Shown here piece after piece: positions 39,404-47,515 of a DNA stretch of 64,000 nucleotides (positions are counted from its first letter, which is position 1; every line of letters starts with the position of its first letter). Below the pieces are notes generated by a model. The model did no database searches, was not told the origin of the DNA, and was given only the letters and a program-made list of their open reading frames with translations. Source of the DNA: Heyndrickxia oleronia (GTDB lineage: Bacteria; Bacillota; Bacilli; Bacillales; Bacillaceae_C); the NCBI RefSeq assembly GCF_017809215.1, contig NZ_CP065424.1:1768001-1832000 (forward strand), written 5' to 3'. The translations under genes and the position numbers were made by a program.

Positions 39404-41152
39404 ATGAGAAAAAAAAGATATATATTTTTTTCAGTAACTTTAATCATTATGTTTTTATTACTGATTGCACGACTTGTTCAGCTACAATTGATTGAAACTG
39501 AATCCTATTCTAAGCACCATATAAATCTAATAGAAGAAAGCGTGGCCCAACGAACACAAGAGATTATTATTGATGATGGTAGGGGACAATTCTTAGATAG
39601 AAATAATCAACCTTTAACATACTCAGAAAAGTCTGTTCTGATTTTATTTCCATTTTTAAAAACAATGCGATGGGATTCAGGGAAAATAGCAAGTATCCTA
39701 GAGGTTTCTGAGGATCAGCTATTGGATCAAATCGACAAAGCAAAGGAACCTTTTGTTTTTAGTGAGATTGATCCATTAATATTATCTGATGAGCAAGTAG
39801 AGCAAATTAACCATTTAAAAATACCTGGAGTATTTGCTGTACGCAAGAAGTTTATAGAAAAGAACCCTTTAGCTGCTCAATTTATAGGTATAACTGGTGA
39901 GCAAGCTGAAACTTTCCTAAAAAGGTATCCTGATAAGAAGGGTATGCAAAATCAAAAAATAGGCATTACAGGATTACAGAAGCAATTTGATGAATTTCTA
40001 TTACCAGATGGCGCATCAAAGCTTGTATATCATGTAGATGCCATGGGGGGACCGCTCTTTGGTATTAATGTGAAATATACTGGTCCAAGTAATCCTTTCT
40101 TTCCTGTGAATATTCAAACAACTTTAAATAAGGATTTGCAAGATAAATTAGAAAAACTAGTGGATCAATATAAAATTAAAAAAGGCGGCGTCCTATTATT
40201 GGATATTGAGAAAAATGAAATTTTAGCTGATGTATCACGCCCAAAAATTAACCCCAAACATCCGTATGAAAATAATGCCGTCGAAAATTTAATGCTGAAG
40301 CAACAGATTCCTGGTTCTATTTTTAAAACAGTAGTTGCAGCTGCATCCATTGAAACTGGTGTGGTGAAGGAAAATGAAATGTTTCCTTGTAGTGAGGATT
40401 TATATGAGAAGCCTGCTGAAAGGGCATTAGGAGATCTTAATTTTGATGAAAGCTTTTCTGCAAGTTGTAATCGGGCTTTTGGTGATTTGGCAAAAAGACT
40501 GAAGGGAAAAGATCCAAATCTGCTAGAGGAATATGCGAAAAAGTTAGGGTTAATTGGAAAAATCAGTTGGCAGGGAGATGTATATCATTTTACTGACTTT
40601 AGACAGCTGAGAGAAGACGAGGGACAGGTATTTTCAAAGGAAGATAGTAAAGTAGATGATAATTTTGTCGCTCAAACAGGTATTGGACAACAGGAAGTGA
40701 GAGTAACTCCATTAGCAGTAGCCAATATGATGGCTACGATTGCTAGAGGAGGAGAAAGACAAGCCGTAAAGGCTGTTTCTGCCATTAAATATCAAGATGG
40801 GACAACGATGATGGATTTCCCTAAACAAGGAAATAAGGATGATTCGATTTCGAAGGTTACTGCTATGAAATTACAAGGAATGTTAAGGCATGTTGTAACG
40901 AGTAATCAAGGGACTGGGAGATGGTTTCAGAATCTTCCATACGAAGTTGCCGGCAAATCAGGTACTGCAGAGACGGGGATCTATAATGAAAATAATCAGC
41001 AGTTACATAATAAATGGTTTGCAGGGTATTTTCCATTTAATCAGCCTAAATATGCATTAGTGGTTGTGAACTTAGGTGTTCCAGAAAATGAAGGAGGGAT
41101 TAACCCACTATTTTCAGATATTATTCAATCGATTTATGAATATGATCAGTAA
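39404..41152 (+). CDS. pbpI: Class B penicillin-binding protein (PbpI/YrrR-like)
   Basis: This transpeptidase has a single N-terminal transmembrane anchor (IFFSVTLIIMFLLLIARLVQL) and 582 residues. Active-site motifs are complete: SIFK with Ser305 and Lys308, SCN at 354-356, and KSGTAE at 518-523. The N-terminal dimerisation-like domain contains RGQFLDRNNQPLTYS. The position between greA and yrrS matches B. subtilis yrrR (pbpI), a protein expressed in sporulation there. Confidence 0.92.
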   Translation: MRKKRYIFFSVTLIIMFLLLIARLVQLQLIETESYSKHHINLIEESVAQRTQEIIIDDGRGQFLDRNNQPLTYSEKSVLILFPFLKTMRWDSGKIASILEVSEDQLLDQIDKAKEPFVFSEIDPLILSDEQVEQINHLKIPGVFAVRKKFIEKNPLAAQFIGITGEQAETFLKRYPDKKGMQNQKIGITGLQKQFDEFLLPDGASKLVYHVDAMGGPLFGINVKYTGPSNPFFPVNIQTTLNKDLQDKLEKLVDQYKIKKGGVLLLDIEKNEILADVSRPKINPKHPYENNAVENLMLKQQIPGSIFKTVVAAASIETGVVKENEMFPCSEDLYEKPAERALGDLNFDESFSASCNRAFGDLAKRLKGKDPNLLEEYAKKLGLIGKISWQGDVYHFTDFRQLREDEGQVFSKEDSKVDDNFVAQTGIGQQEVRVTPLAVANMMATIARGGERQAVKAVSAIKYQDGTTMMDFPKQGNKDDSISKVTAMKLQGMLRHVVTSNQGTGRWFQNLPYEVAGKSGTAETGIYNENNQQLHNKWFAGYFPFNQPKYALVVVNLGVPENEGGINPLFSDIIQSIYEYDQ

Positions 41153-41244
41153 ATATAGTCGAAAAGCATTAATTTATTTCCACAAACTTTTCCTCTTTTA
41201 AAAGACATGGTATGATAGTAAAGATGAAAAGGGGGATTTTGTTT

Positions 41245-41952
41245 ATGGCAAATGATTTTGACGATCAAATTCGTTCCCGGTCAGCTCAAAGATCAAAAAG
41301 GCGAAAAACGAATATTATCCTAAATTCACTTATATTAGTTGTTGTTGTACTTATTATCATTGTCGGAAGTAAAATCTTTTTTGGTGGAAATGATGATGAT
41401 AAGAAAGCAGCTATAGATAAAAATAAAGAGACAGAACAAGCCAAAGGTATTCATGACTCAAAAGAGAATAAAGACAACAACAGTGAAAATAAAGACCGTA
41501 TGACTTCTGATAATGATACAAATGAAGATCAGGATGATAATGATGAGCTTTCATCTGAGGATGAAAAACAGGATCTTGAAGGAGAGGACTTAAATAGTGA
41601 AGAAGTTATCTCCCAAGAAAGTGATGAACCAAATGTGAAAAAATCTTATACTAATCCTAATTGGAAAGGTATCGGAACAGAGCAAACAAATGGTCACCAA
41701 TATTCCTCAGATCAAAATTCGATAGATTGGCAGGAAAAAACCAAAGCTTTATCATACGCTACTGGAATACCCGAAGAAAGTTTAACTATTTGGTATTTAG
41801 GACGTGAGGGTGGATCTGATAATTTAGTGGCAGGTACAGTTTCCTCTAAAAATGATCCGTCAAAGACATATCGTGTCTATTTAAGCTGGGAAGATGGGCA
41901 AGGTTGGAAACCAATAAAAGTATTAGAATTAAACAAAAATGATAAAAGATAG
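41245..41952 (+). CDS. yrrS: DUF1510 membrane protein YrrS
   Basis: The 235-residue protein has a basic N-terminus, one transmembrane helix (IILNSLILVVVVLIIIVGS), a long low-complexity acidic/Asn-rich linker (about residues 50-130) and a C-terminal DUF1510 domain with WQEKTKALSYATGIP and YRVYLSWEDGQGWKPIKVLE. The domain is probably extracytoplasmic, next to the PBP encoded upstream. ATG 41245 follows AAAGGGGG. The ATG at 41212 precedes it. Confidence 0.88.
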   Translation: MANDFDDQIRSRSAQRSKRRKTNIILNSLILVVVVLIIIVGSKIFFGGNDDDKKAAIDKNKETEQAKGIHDSKENKDNNSENKDRMTSDNDTNEDQDDNDELSSEDEKQDLEGEDLNSEEVISQESDEPNVKKSYTNPNWKGIGTEQTNGHQYSSDQNSIDWQEKTKALSYATGIPEESLTIWYLGREGGSDNLVAGTVSSKNDPSKTYRVYLSWEDGQGWKPIKVLELNKNDKR

Positions 41953-41980
41953 GGTGTACATTTAGTCACCCTATCTTTTT
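41943..41980. terminator. Bidirectional terminator between yrrS and the convergent small gene
   Basis: AAAAGATAGGGTG/CACCCTATCTTTT is perfect over 13 bp. It overlaps the stop codons of both convergent genes. Confidence 0.88.
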
Positions 41981-42177
41981 AATTTAAAATGTACAACTGC
42001 AGAATAAAATGGCTGCCCATTTTCAGTGAGCTGCATTTGGTGAGACACAGAATGGACATGTAGCATGATCGCCTTATTCTGTTCAATTTTTTCATTGATT
42101 TTCTTTTCAAGATTTTTTAAATCTACAGCTTCAAAAAATTCAATCTTGTCCTCTATTAATTCAAATTGTAAGCTCAT
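41971..42177 (-). CDS. Small DUF2536-type protein
   Basis: This 68-residue cytosolic protein of unknown function has FELIEDKIEFFEAVDLKNLE and IMLHVHSVSHQMQ. It resembles the Bacillus DUF2536/YrzA family, from memory. The ATG at 42177 is 7 bases after TTGGAGGG. The ATG at 42183 is directly against that site. Its last codons lie in the terminator stem shared with yrrS. Confidence 0.75.
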   Translation of the reverse strand: MSLQFELIEDKIEFFEAVDLKNLEKKINEKIEQNKAIMLHVHSVSHQMQLTENGQPFYSAVVHFKLKR

Positions 42178-42215
42178 CAACATCCCTCCAAATGTATTGT
42201 AGCATATTTTTTATA

Positions 42216-42318
42216 GGTTCTTTTCTCAAACATTGTTGCTATATAAGTAAAGTTTTAACTATTAATAATTGCTTGAAGACAGCTATATCTTTCATTTTCA
42301 CTGAGAAACGTATTGCAA
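42216..42318 (+). repeat. Intergenic MITE-like repeat, copy C
   Basis: It begins GGTTCTTTTCTC followed by AAACATTGTTGCTATATAAG and TAAAGTTTTAAC, with internal TTCATTTTCACTGAGAAACG shared with copies A, D and E. The far inverted end is not recognisable, so this copy is truncated or diverged. It lies upstream of mtnN. Confidence 0.65.
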
Positions 42319-42425
42319 CTCCTCATCTATAAAATCATGCTCAAGGGTTTCTTTGTAAAAATGATTTTTTTTCTATATTGATTTATAATATTTGTGAATG
42401 ATAATTAAATGAAAGAGGTATGAAT

Positions 42426-43121
42426 ATGAAAGTAGCAATCATTGGTGCGATGGAAGAAGAAGTCGCCATTTTAAGAGAAAATATTAATAATTTAAAAATA
42501 GAAACCATAGCAGGATATGAGTTTTCTACTGGAGAAATGAATGGTGTAGAGGTGATATTACTCCGCTCTGGAATTGGAAAAGTAAATGCTGCTATGTCAT
42601 CAACGATTCTTTTGCATCAATATAAACCAGATGTAGTAATTAATACCGGATCTGCAGGTGGATTTAATCCATCCTTAAAGGTTGGTGATATTGTTATTTC
42701 TACTGAGGTTCGTCATCATGATGTCGATGCAACAATATTTGGTTACGAATATGGACAAGTTCCTCAAATGCCCGCTGCATTTAATGCAGACGAAAAATTA
42801 ATCTCAATTGCTAAGAAAGCTGCAGAATCTATTCAAGACGTTCAAGTAAGTGAAGGATTGATTGCAACAGGTGATTCTTTTATGAACGATCCAGAAAGGG
42901 TTGCATTTGTTCATGAAAAGTTTCCACAGCTTCAAGCAGCTGAAATGGAGGCTGCTGCCATTGCACAAGTTGCTTATCAATTTGGCACACCGTTCGTCAT
43001 TATACGATCCCTATCAGATATTGCTGGGAAAGAATCGAATATTTCATTTGATCAATTTTTAGAAACGGCTGCTCTCCATTCTGCAAAGCTTGTAATGGAA
43101 ATGGTGAAGCATTTTAATTAA
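42426..43121 (+). CDS. mtnN: 5'-methylthioadenosine/S-adenosylhomocysteine nucleosidase
   Basis: MtnN removes adenine from MTA and SAH in methionine salvage and the activated methyl cycle. The 231-residue protein shows [14 protein letters not shown] with the catalytic Glu, [19 protein letters not shown], and [16 protein letters not shown] with [10 protein letters not shown], where the Asp acts as general acid. ATG 42426 after AAAGAGGT is used. In B. subtilis it lies in yrrT-mtnN-mccA-mccB, but here those partners are missing. Confidence 0.96.
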   Translation: MKVAIIGAMEEEVAILRENINNLKIETIAGYEFSTGEMNGVEVILLRSGIGKVNAAMSSTILLHQYKPDVVINTGSAGGFNPSLKVGDIVISTEVRHHDVDATIFGYEYGQVPQMPAAFNADEKLISIAKKAAESIQDVQVSEGLIATGDSFMNDPERVAFVHEKFPQLQAAEMEAAAIAQVAYQFGTPFVIIRSLSDIAGKESNISFDQFLETAALHSAKLVMEMVKHFN

Positions 43122-43122
43122 A

Positions 43123-43260
43123 GGCTATATGTTTAAACAATATTGCTAGTAAGGTAAAGATAAATAAACCAGAGGCTAAACTGTCAGCACCCCTTTATTG
43201 GACTGAGAAAAGATCTGCAATTGTTACAAATTGGGAAAATAGCATTATAACTGTAAAGAT
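43123..43260 (+). repeat. Intergenic MITE-like repeat, copy E
   Basis: It starts GGCTATATGTTTAAACAATATTGCT immediately after the mtnN stop. It contains GTCAGCACCCCTTTATTGGA and CTGAGAAAAGATCTGCAA, matching copies D and A, and ends near AGCATTATAACTGTAAAGAT. Confidence 0.55.
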
Positions 43261-43270
43261 ATAATAAACT

Positions 43271-43310
43271 AAAGGATAGTGTGAATAAGCAACTTCACCT
43301 ATCCTTTTTT
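43271..43310 (+). terminator. Terminator of mtnN
   Basis: AAAGGATAGTGTGAA/CTTCACCTATCCTTT hairpin with a T-run. The remaining gap 43311-43528 holds nothing I recognise with confidence. Confidence 0.8.
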
Positions 43311-43528
43311 GGTGTATCAACATGTATAAGTATATATTTAACAATAAGAAATTATTTTAGCTTAAGCCTCGACCAAATCCTTCATCTACTCTCAACATAA
43401 GCAGGTATTACATTGCTCTTGTCTTTTTTATCGCGCTCATGCCTTTCTATATTCCCTTTAATTACCTAATAAATCTTACTGCTATATATGTTAAAGTTAT
43501 TAGTAGATTCATAGAGAGGATGACGTAT

Positions 43529-43786
43529 ATGTCCAAAGCAAGAGTTCTTTATGAGAAAATGGTCGACTTTAAAAGATTTGGAATTACATCTTTAGCATTA
43601 TCAGCGTTTTTATATCTTGGCGTCGTACTACCATTAGAGGATAAAACAATTATTAAAACAGATATATTAATGGGCGGAACCGTTTTATTACTTTTACTTT
43701 CTGTCTATTTTCTTTTTCAATCTAACCGATATAGAAAAATTCTTCTTGATAGTGATGAAGGGGAAGAGTATTTAATGAAAAAATAG
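43529..43786 (+). CDS. yrhC: YrhC-like small membrane protein
   Basis: This 85-residue protein has two transmembrane helices, FGITSLALSAFLYLGVVLPL and ILMGGTVLLLLLSVYFLFQS, and a charged C-terminal tail. Size, topology and position after mtnN agree with B. subtilis YrhC, whose function is unknown. ATG 43529 is 9 bases after GAGAGG. Earlier in-frame ATGs lie before or on that site. Confidence 0.75.
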   Translation: MSKARVLYEKMVDFKRFGITSLALSAFLYLGVVLPLEDKTIIKTDILMGGTVLLLLLSVYFLFQSNRYRKILLDSDEGEEYLMKK

Positions 43787-43919
43787 TACAATTATGTGCT
43801 ATTTTTTTTTGTTGTAAAGGAAAATCATAAAATGATCTGGATAAAAAAAAGAATGAGAGAAAAAATAGGGAAGAATGTTCGAATGTTTTACAATGTTCAT
43901 TTTTATGGGAGGAACATCT

Positions 43920-44564
43920 ATGAATGCTAAACGAATGATCTTAATTAATGTAATTTTACTAATCATTTTGGTAGGGGGTGGATTTACAGCTTATTTTTTC
44001 TATAATCGATCAGTTACTTATTTAAGTACGGATAATGCGCAAATTGCGGGTCAGCAAGTCACGATTGCCTCACCAGTTAATGGAACATTAACAGCTTGGA
44101 ACCTTAAAACGGGAGATACCTTTGCCAAAAATGATAAAATCGCAACAGTTCAAACACTAGGCGATAATGGTCCAGTTAATATGGATATTACTGCTCCTGC
44201 AAATGGTACAGTCGTTCAATCCAATGCAGTACCAAACACAATTGTGGGAGCAGGTACCCCTTTAGCAATTAGCTATGATTTATCTAATTTATGGGTAACA
44301 GCAAATATTGAAGAAACAAATATAGATGATGTTGAAATTGGCCAAAATGTGGATGTTTATGTTGATGCATTCCCTAATACCTCTTTAAAAGGAAAAGTTG
44401 AGGAAATTGGGCTAGCAACAGCTGGAACATTCTCTCTTCTGCCAACCAATACTGCCTCAGGGAATTATACAAAAGAGGTTCAAGTTATTCCTGTTAGGAT
44501 ATCAATTGAAAGTAATCTTAACTTAGTTCCAGGTATGAATGTGACTGTGCGAATTCATAAGTAG
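43920..44564 (+). CDS. HlyD/EmrA-family membrane fusion protein
   Basis: This 214-residue periplasmic-adaptor-type subunit has one N-terminal transmembrane helix (ILINVILLIILVGGGFTAYFF). A biotinyl-lipoyl-like half follows (TDNAQIAGQQVTIASPVNGT), then directly its second half (DITAPANGTVVQSNAVPNT) and a beta-barrel (ISYDLSNLWVTANIEETNID). The coiled-coil hairpin that normally separates the lipoyl halves is absent, as in short Gram-positive adaptors. It lies 8 bases before the MFS gene. ATG 43920 follows GGGAGG. Confidence 0.85.
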   Translation: MNAKRMILINVILLIILVGGGFTAYFFYNRSVTYLSTDNAQIAGQQVTIASPVNGTLTAWNLKTGDTFAKNDKIATVQTLGDNGPVNMDITAPANGTVVQSNAVPNTIVGAGTPLAISYDLSNLWVTANIEETNIDDVEIGQNVDVYVDAFPNTSLKGKVEEIGLATAGTFSLLPTNTASGNYTKEVQVIPVRISIESNLNLVPGMNVTVRIHK

Positions 44565-44572
44565 GTGATGAC

Positions 44573-46393
44573 ATGTCAATATATATCGCAGGTTATATTC
44601 TTGTATCCATTCTTTTGCTATTATTTGTGAATTATATGATTCGCAAAAAAAACGCACCACTACCTCAAGTAGAAGAAATAGATGAGACGCAAGAAAAGAA
44701 CGAAGAGGTCACGACTGCAGATGAGTTAATCGATGAAACACTTCAATCCTCTGCAATTACCGAGCCAGCGCTAGAGTATGTTAATGAAGCTGCAGGATTG
44801 ATTGAAGAAGAGGAAAACCGTGATGATGATCAAGTGCAGGAAAGCAGTCAAAATGATAAGCCGGTCGATCAATTTGCTAAAAATAGAGGGAAAATTATTG
44901 CGGCGATGATGCTTGGGGCATTTGTAGCAATATTAAATCAAACCTTACTTAATGTAGCGATTCCGCATATCATGAATGATCTAAATGTATCCGCAAACAC
45001 GGTTCAATGGTTGTCAACGGGATATATGTTAACAAATGGAATTTTTATTCCGATAACCGCGTTTTTGATTGCAAAACTTGGTACAAGGAAGTTGCTAATT
45101 TTCTCTATTTCTGCTTTTACAATCGGTTCCATTATATGCTCTATCTCTACAACTTTTTCCTTACTGATGTTAGGAAGGGTCGTACAAGCTGCAGGAGCAG
45201 GTGTCATTATGCCTTTATTGATGACGGTATTTTTAACGATCTTTCCACCAGATAAACGTGGTTCAGCAATGGGATTGATGGGTGTAGCGATGATATTTGC
45301 TCCAGCAATAGGTCCAACCTTGTCAGGATGGTTAATTGGACATTACTCATGGAGAATCTTATTTGATATTGTAATCCCTTTTGGGATCATCGATTTAATT
45401 CTGGCATTTGCTTGGATGAAGGACGTAACAAAGGTAACCAATCCAAAATTCGATACTGCAGGATTTATTTTTTCTGCGATCGGTTTAGGGTTTCTACTGT
45501 ATGGATTTAGTGAGGCAGGAAATAATGGCTGGGATAGTATGGTCGTTATTATCTCCTTAGCCATTGGGGTAATTGGTTTGATTCTATTTACATGGCGAGA
45601 ATTAACAACAGATAAACCAATGCTTGAATTACGTGTCTTTAAATATGATATATTTGCACTCACTACCATTATAAGTATGGTTATTAATATGGCTATGTTC
45701 GCTGCTATGATCCTGCTACCGATTTATTTACAGAATATTAGAGGGTTTACTGCATTAGAATCAGGATTATTAATGCTTCCAGGTGCAATTATTATGGGAA
45801 TTATGTCACCAATATCAGGGTGGTTATTTGATCGAATGGGGGCTCGACCATTAGCCTTATTTGGTCTTATTATCACTGTAGTAACCACCTGGCAATTTAC
45901 TCAATTAACGATGCAGACAACCTATTCGCATATAATGTTGCTATATGTAATGAGGATGTTTGGGATGTCATTTTTAATGATGACAGTAATGACTGAAGGG
46001 ATGAATCAGCTACCTTTAAAATTAACAAGTCATGGAACGGCTGCTTCTAATACTGCAAGGACAGTTGCAGGAAGTATTGGAACAGCGTTTCTAGTTACGG
46101 TTATGACAACTCGATCATCGTATCATACCGCAAATTATGGGAATATCATTGCAAGTTCAAATCCTTATATTCAAAGTAAAATGTCACAATTAGGTCAAGG
46201 AATTGCTCAAATGGCAGGTCTTCCATCACAATCGGGGGAAAGTTTAGCCACCAGTATCATCTACGGGAAGGTAGTCCAACAATCTACGGTTAGTGGTATA
46301 AATGATGCTTTTGTAGTAGCCACTGGAATTGCTGCTGTTGCCTTTGTATTAGCCTTTTTTATCAAAAGAGCAAAACCAACAAAAGAAAAATAA
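44573..46393 (+). CDS. DHA2 (EmrB/QacA-type) MFS efflux transporter with N-terminal extension
   Basis: The 606-residue protein has a DHA2 core with about 14 helices starting near residue 105 (AAMMLGAFVAILNQTLLNVAIP). It shows the antiporter motif C-like region GLMGVAMIFAPAIGPTLSGWL and motif A as LGTRKLLIFS. Upstream of the core it carries an extra transmembrane helix (about residues 5-24) and an acidic linker of about 80 residues, which is unusual. With the adaptor gene it forms a drug or metabolite efflux pair. The substrate is unknown. Confidence 0.88.
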   Translation: MSIYIAGYILVSILLLLFVNYMIRKKNAPLPQVEEIDETQEKNEEVTTADELIDETLQSSAITEPALEYVNEAAGLIEEEENRDDDQVQESSQNDKPVDQFAKNRGKIIAAMMLGAFVAILNQTLLNVAIPHIMNDLNVSANTVQWLSTGYMLTNGIFIPITAFLIAKLGTRKLLIFSISAFTIGSIICSISTTFSLLMLGRVVQAAGAGVIMPLLMTVFLTIFPPDKRGSAMGLMGVAMIFAPAIGPTLSGWLIGHYSWRILFDIVIPFGIIDLILAFAWMKDVTKVTNPKFDTAGFIFSAIGLGFLLYGFSEAGNNGWDSMVVIISLAIGVIGLILFTWRELTTDKPMLELRVFKYDIFALTTIISMVINMAMFAAMILLPIYLQNIRGFTALESGLLMLPGAIIMGIMSPISGWLFDRMGARPLALFGLIITVVTTWQFTQLTMQTTYSHIMLLYVMRMFGMSFLMMTVMTEGMNQLPLKLTSHGTAASNTARTVAGSIGTAFLVTVMTTRSSYHTANYGNIIASSNPYIQSKMSQLGQGIAQMAGLPSQSGESLATSIIYGKVVQQSTVSGINDAFVVATGIAAVAFVLAFFIKRAKPTKEK

Positions 46394-46411
46394 AAAAATT
46401 TCAAAAAAATG

Positions 46412-46440
46412 TTTACAAAGCTATCATTATTGGATATACT
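46412..46440 (+). promoter_or_regulatory. Promoter of a micro-ORF unit
   Basis: TTTACA (46412-46417) and TATACT (46435-46440) are spaced by 17 bases, starting a short transcript about 40 bases before the ORF at 46484. Confidence 0.65.
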
Positions 46441-46483
46441 TACCTACGTAAACAAATATTTCATGAAAGGGAGGTCGTTTAAA

Positions 46484-46558
46484 ATGAAAAGAATCTCAAA
46501 TTTATTTTTTCATTACAATTCAATATTTTGTAATCCATTCGACCTAACCCGAATTTGA
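46484..46558 (+). CDS. Putative 24-residue peptide ORF
   Basis: ATG 46484 lies 9 bases after the strong site AAAGGGAGG. It encodes a 24-residue peptide starting MKRISNLFFHYNSIF and containing one Cys. The unit has its own promoter and is followed by tandem terminator hairpins. It may be a leader peptide or a functional micropeptide. I recognise no family. Confidence 0.5.
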   Translation: MKRISNLFFHYNSIFCNPFDLTRI

Positions 46559-46584
46559 TTTGCTTTAAATGACAGCTAATTTTC

Positions 46585-46671
46585 GAAGCCGTAGGATGGA
46601 TATGTTTCTTCCTGCGGCTTTTTTGTGTCCAAAAAACCGCAGTGGAAACGGTCTTCCCTGCGGCTTTTTCC
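46585..46671 (+). terminator. Tandem terminator hairpins with an alternative pairing
   Basis: Hairpin 1 is AAGCCGTAGGA/TCCTGCGGCTT (46586-46621) and hairpin 2 is ACCGCAGTGGAA/TTCCCTGCGGCTT (about 46636-46669). Both have T-tails. The 3' arm of the first plus its T-run (CTGCGG...TTTTTT) can instead pair with AAAAAA-CCGCAG of the second. Confidence 0.75.
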
Positions 46672-46827
46672 TGTCTAAGAATTTAGCTGCATCATTTATT
46701 TTTTGTTTAAGATTTGTCTATAGTGAAGAAAGTTACTAAGAAGAGGACTGATCCTAATTACAACATTTAGCAGTTCCGTAAGAAACCCCATTAATAGTAA
46801 GAAACGCATGAATAAGGAGGTGATCGT

Positions 46828-46971
46828 ATGACACTAAATTTGATTTTTGTAACAGTTACCATCAAAAAACGTAAACAGTCTTTAGAAGATTGTGTTCATG
46901 AACAAAGAATTAATCAAATAATTGATGAGAACAAAATGAAGTACTGTGAGCTTTTTTACAGAAATATGTAA
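46828..46971 (+). CDS. yrzI: YrzI family small protein
   Basis: This 47-residue protein belongs to the Bac_small_YrzI family (a probable sporulation peptide). The conserved start MTLNLIFVTVTIKKRKQSLE has a hydrophobic beta-like stretch followed by a basic patch and a helical tail. It starts at ATG 46828 behind the near-perfect AAGGAGGTGAT. Members often occur as tandem tiny genes in Bacillus. The next two ORFs fit that pattern. Confidence 0.75.
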   Translation: MTLNLIFVTVTIKKRKQSLEDCVHEQRINQIIDENKMKYCELFYRNM

Positions 46972-47005
46972 TCGAAAAATAAAAATTAGAAGGGAGATAT
47001 TAGTG

Positions 47006-47065
47006 ATGTTAATTTGGCAAACAAAAAGGTTGAATTCTTTATGGGTGGAGAAAGATTCCGCCTAG
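47006..47065 (+). CDS. Putative 19-residue ORF in the yrzI cluster
   Basis: ATG 47006 is preceded by AGAAGGGAGATATTAGTG. The peptide MLIWQTKRLNSLWVEKDSA has the hydrophobic-then-basic start of YrzI-like peptides but is much shorter. It could be a decayed copy. Confidence 0.35.
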   Translation: MLIWQTKRLNSLWVEKDSA

Positions 47066-47089
47066 CTAACAGTTGAATAGGAGGATAAC

Positions 47090-47146
47090 ATGTTTTTGCA
47101 AATTATGCTATTAACCATTTCATTTCATAAAAAGAAAAAGGGTTGA
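47090..47146 (+). CDS. Putative 18-residue YrzI-like ORF
   Basis: ATG 47090 lies 6 bases after AGGAGG. MFLQIMLLTISFHKKKKG parallels the first 14 residues of YrzI (hydrophobic strand, then KKRK). It ends just before the IS remnant, so the insertion may have truncated it. Confidence 0.45.
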   Translation: MFLQIMLLTISFHKKKKG

Positions 47147-47151
47147 ACCAC

Positions 47152-47343
47152 TATGAACTGCACCCAAATTGTTAGACACAACTAACAATTGGAGGTGCAG
47201 TTTTTTTTATGAAGAAATATTCACTGGAAATTAAATTAAATGCTATTCAAGACTACCTTAAAGGTATGGAATCTTTCGAAGATACAGCAAAACGCCATAA
47301 TGTCACTACAACGAAGTTAAAAAAATGGGTAGCGAAGTATCGG
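47152..47343 (+). mobile_element. Remnant of an IS3-family element (left end)
   Basis: It begins TGAACTGCACCCAAATTGTT. A hairpin AACTGCACC-CAAATTGTTAG/CTAACAATT-GGAGGTGCAGTT just precedes the first codons of orfA. Such an end with TGCACCC...TTAGACA is common among Bacillus IS3 elements, from memory. The rest of the element is missing. It is unrelated in sequence to the IS at 34104. Confidence 0.75.
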
Positions 47344-47391
47344 TTCAGATCACTAGGTTTTAGCCCTTTTTCTTTTTTACCTTATAAATAA
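47209..47391 (+). pseudogene. Truncated IS3 orfA
   Basis: The first 45 residues (KYSLEIKLNAIQDYLKG, ESFEDTAKRHNVTTTKLKKW) are the HTH of an IS3 OrfA. The following residues RSLGFSPFSFLPYK are host sequence read through to a chance stop. No orfB is present. Confidence 0.8.
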
Positions 47392-47515
47392 CAATCAACC
47401 ATTATTCTTATTTTCGGAAAACTTTTCCTTTAATTTTCTTTAGTAGGACCTGCACGAACAAAGGCTAAATTACATAAGCATTATGTATAGGTAAAAGCCT
47501 AACGGAGGTGAGAAA

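Noticed and set aside
43311..43528. A second copy of the fold-back element at 5072-5300
   Set aside because: CGCGCTCATGCCTTTCTAT resembles its right end, but I found no matching left end, so similarity may be chance.
47209..47391. A 60-residue HTH protein as a functional gene
   Set aside because: Only the OrfA HTH part is present, joined to unrelated sequence beside an IS3 left end. It is a remnant.
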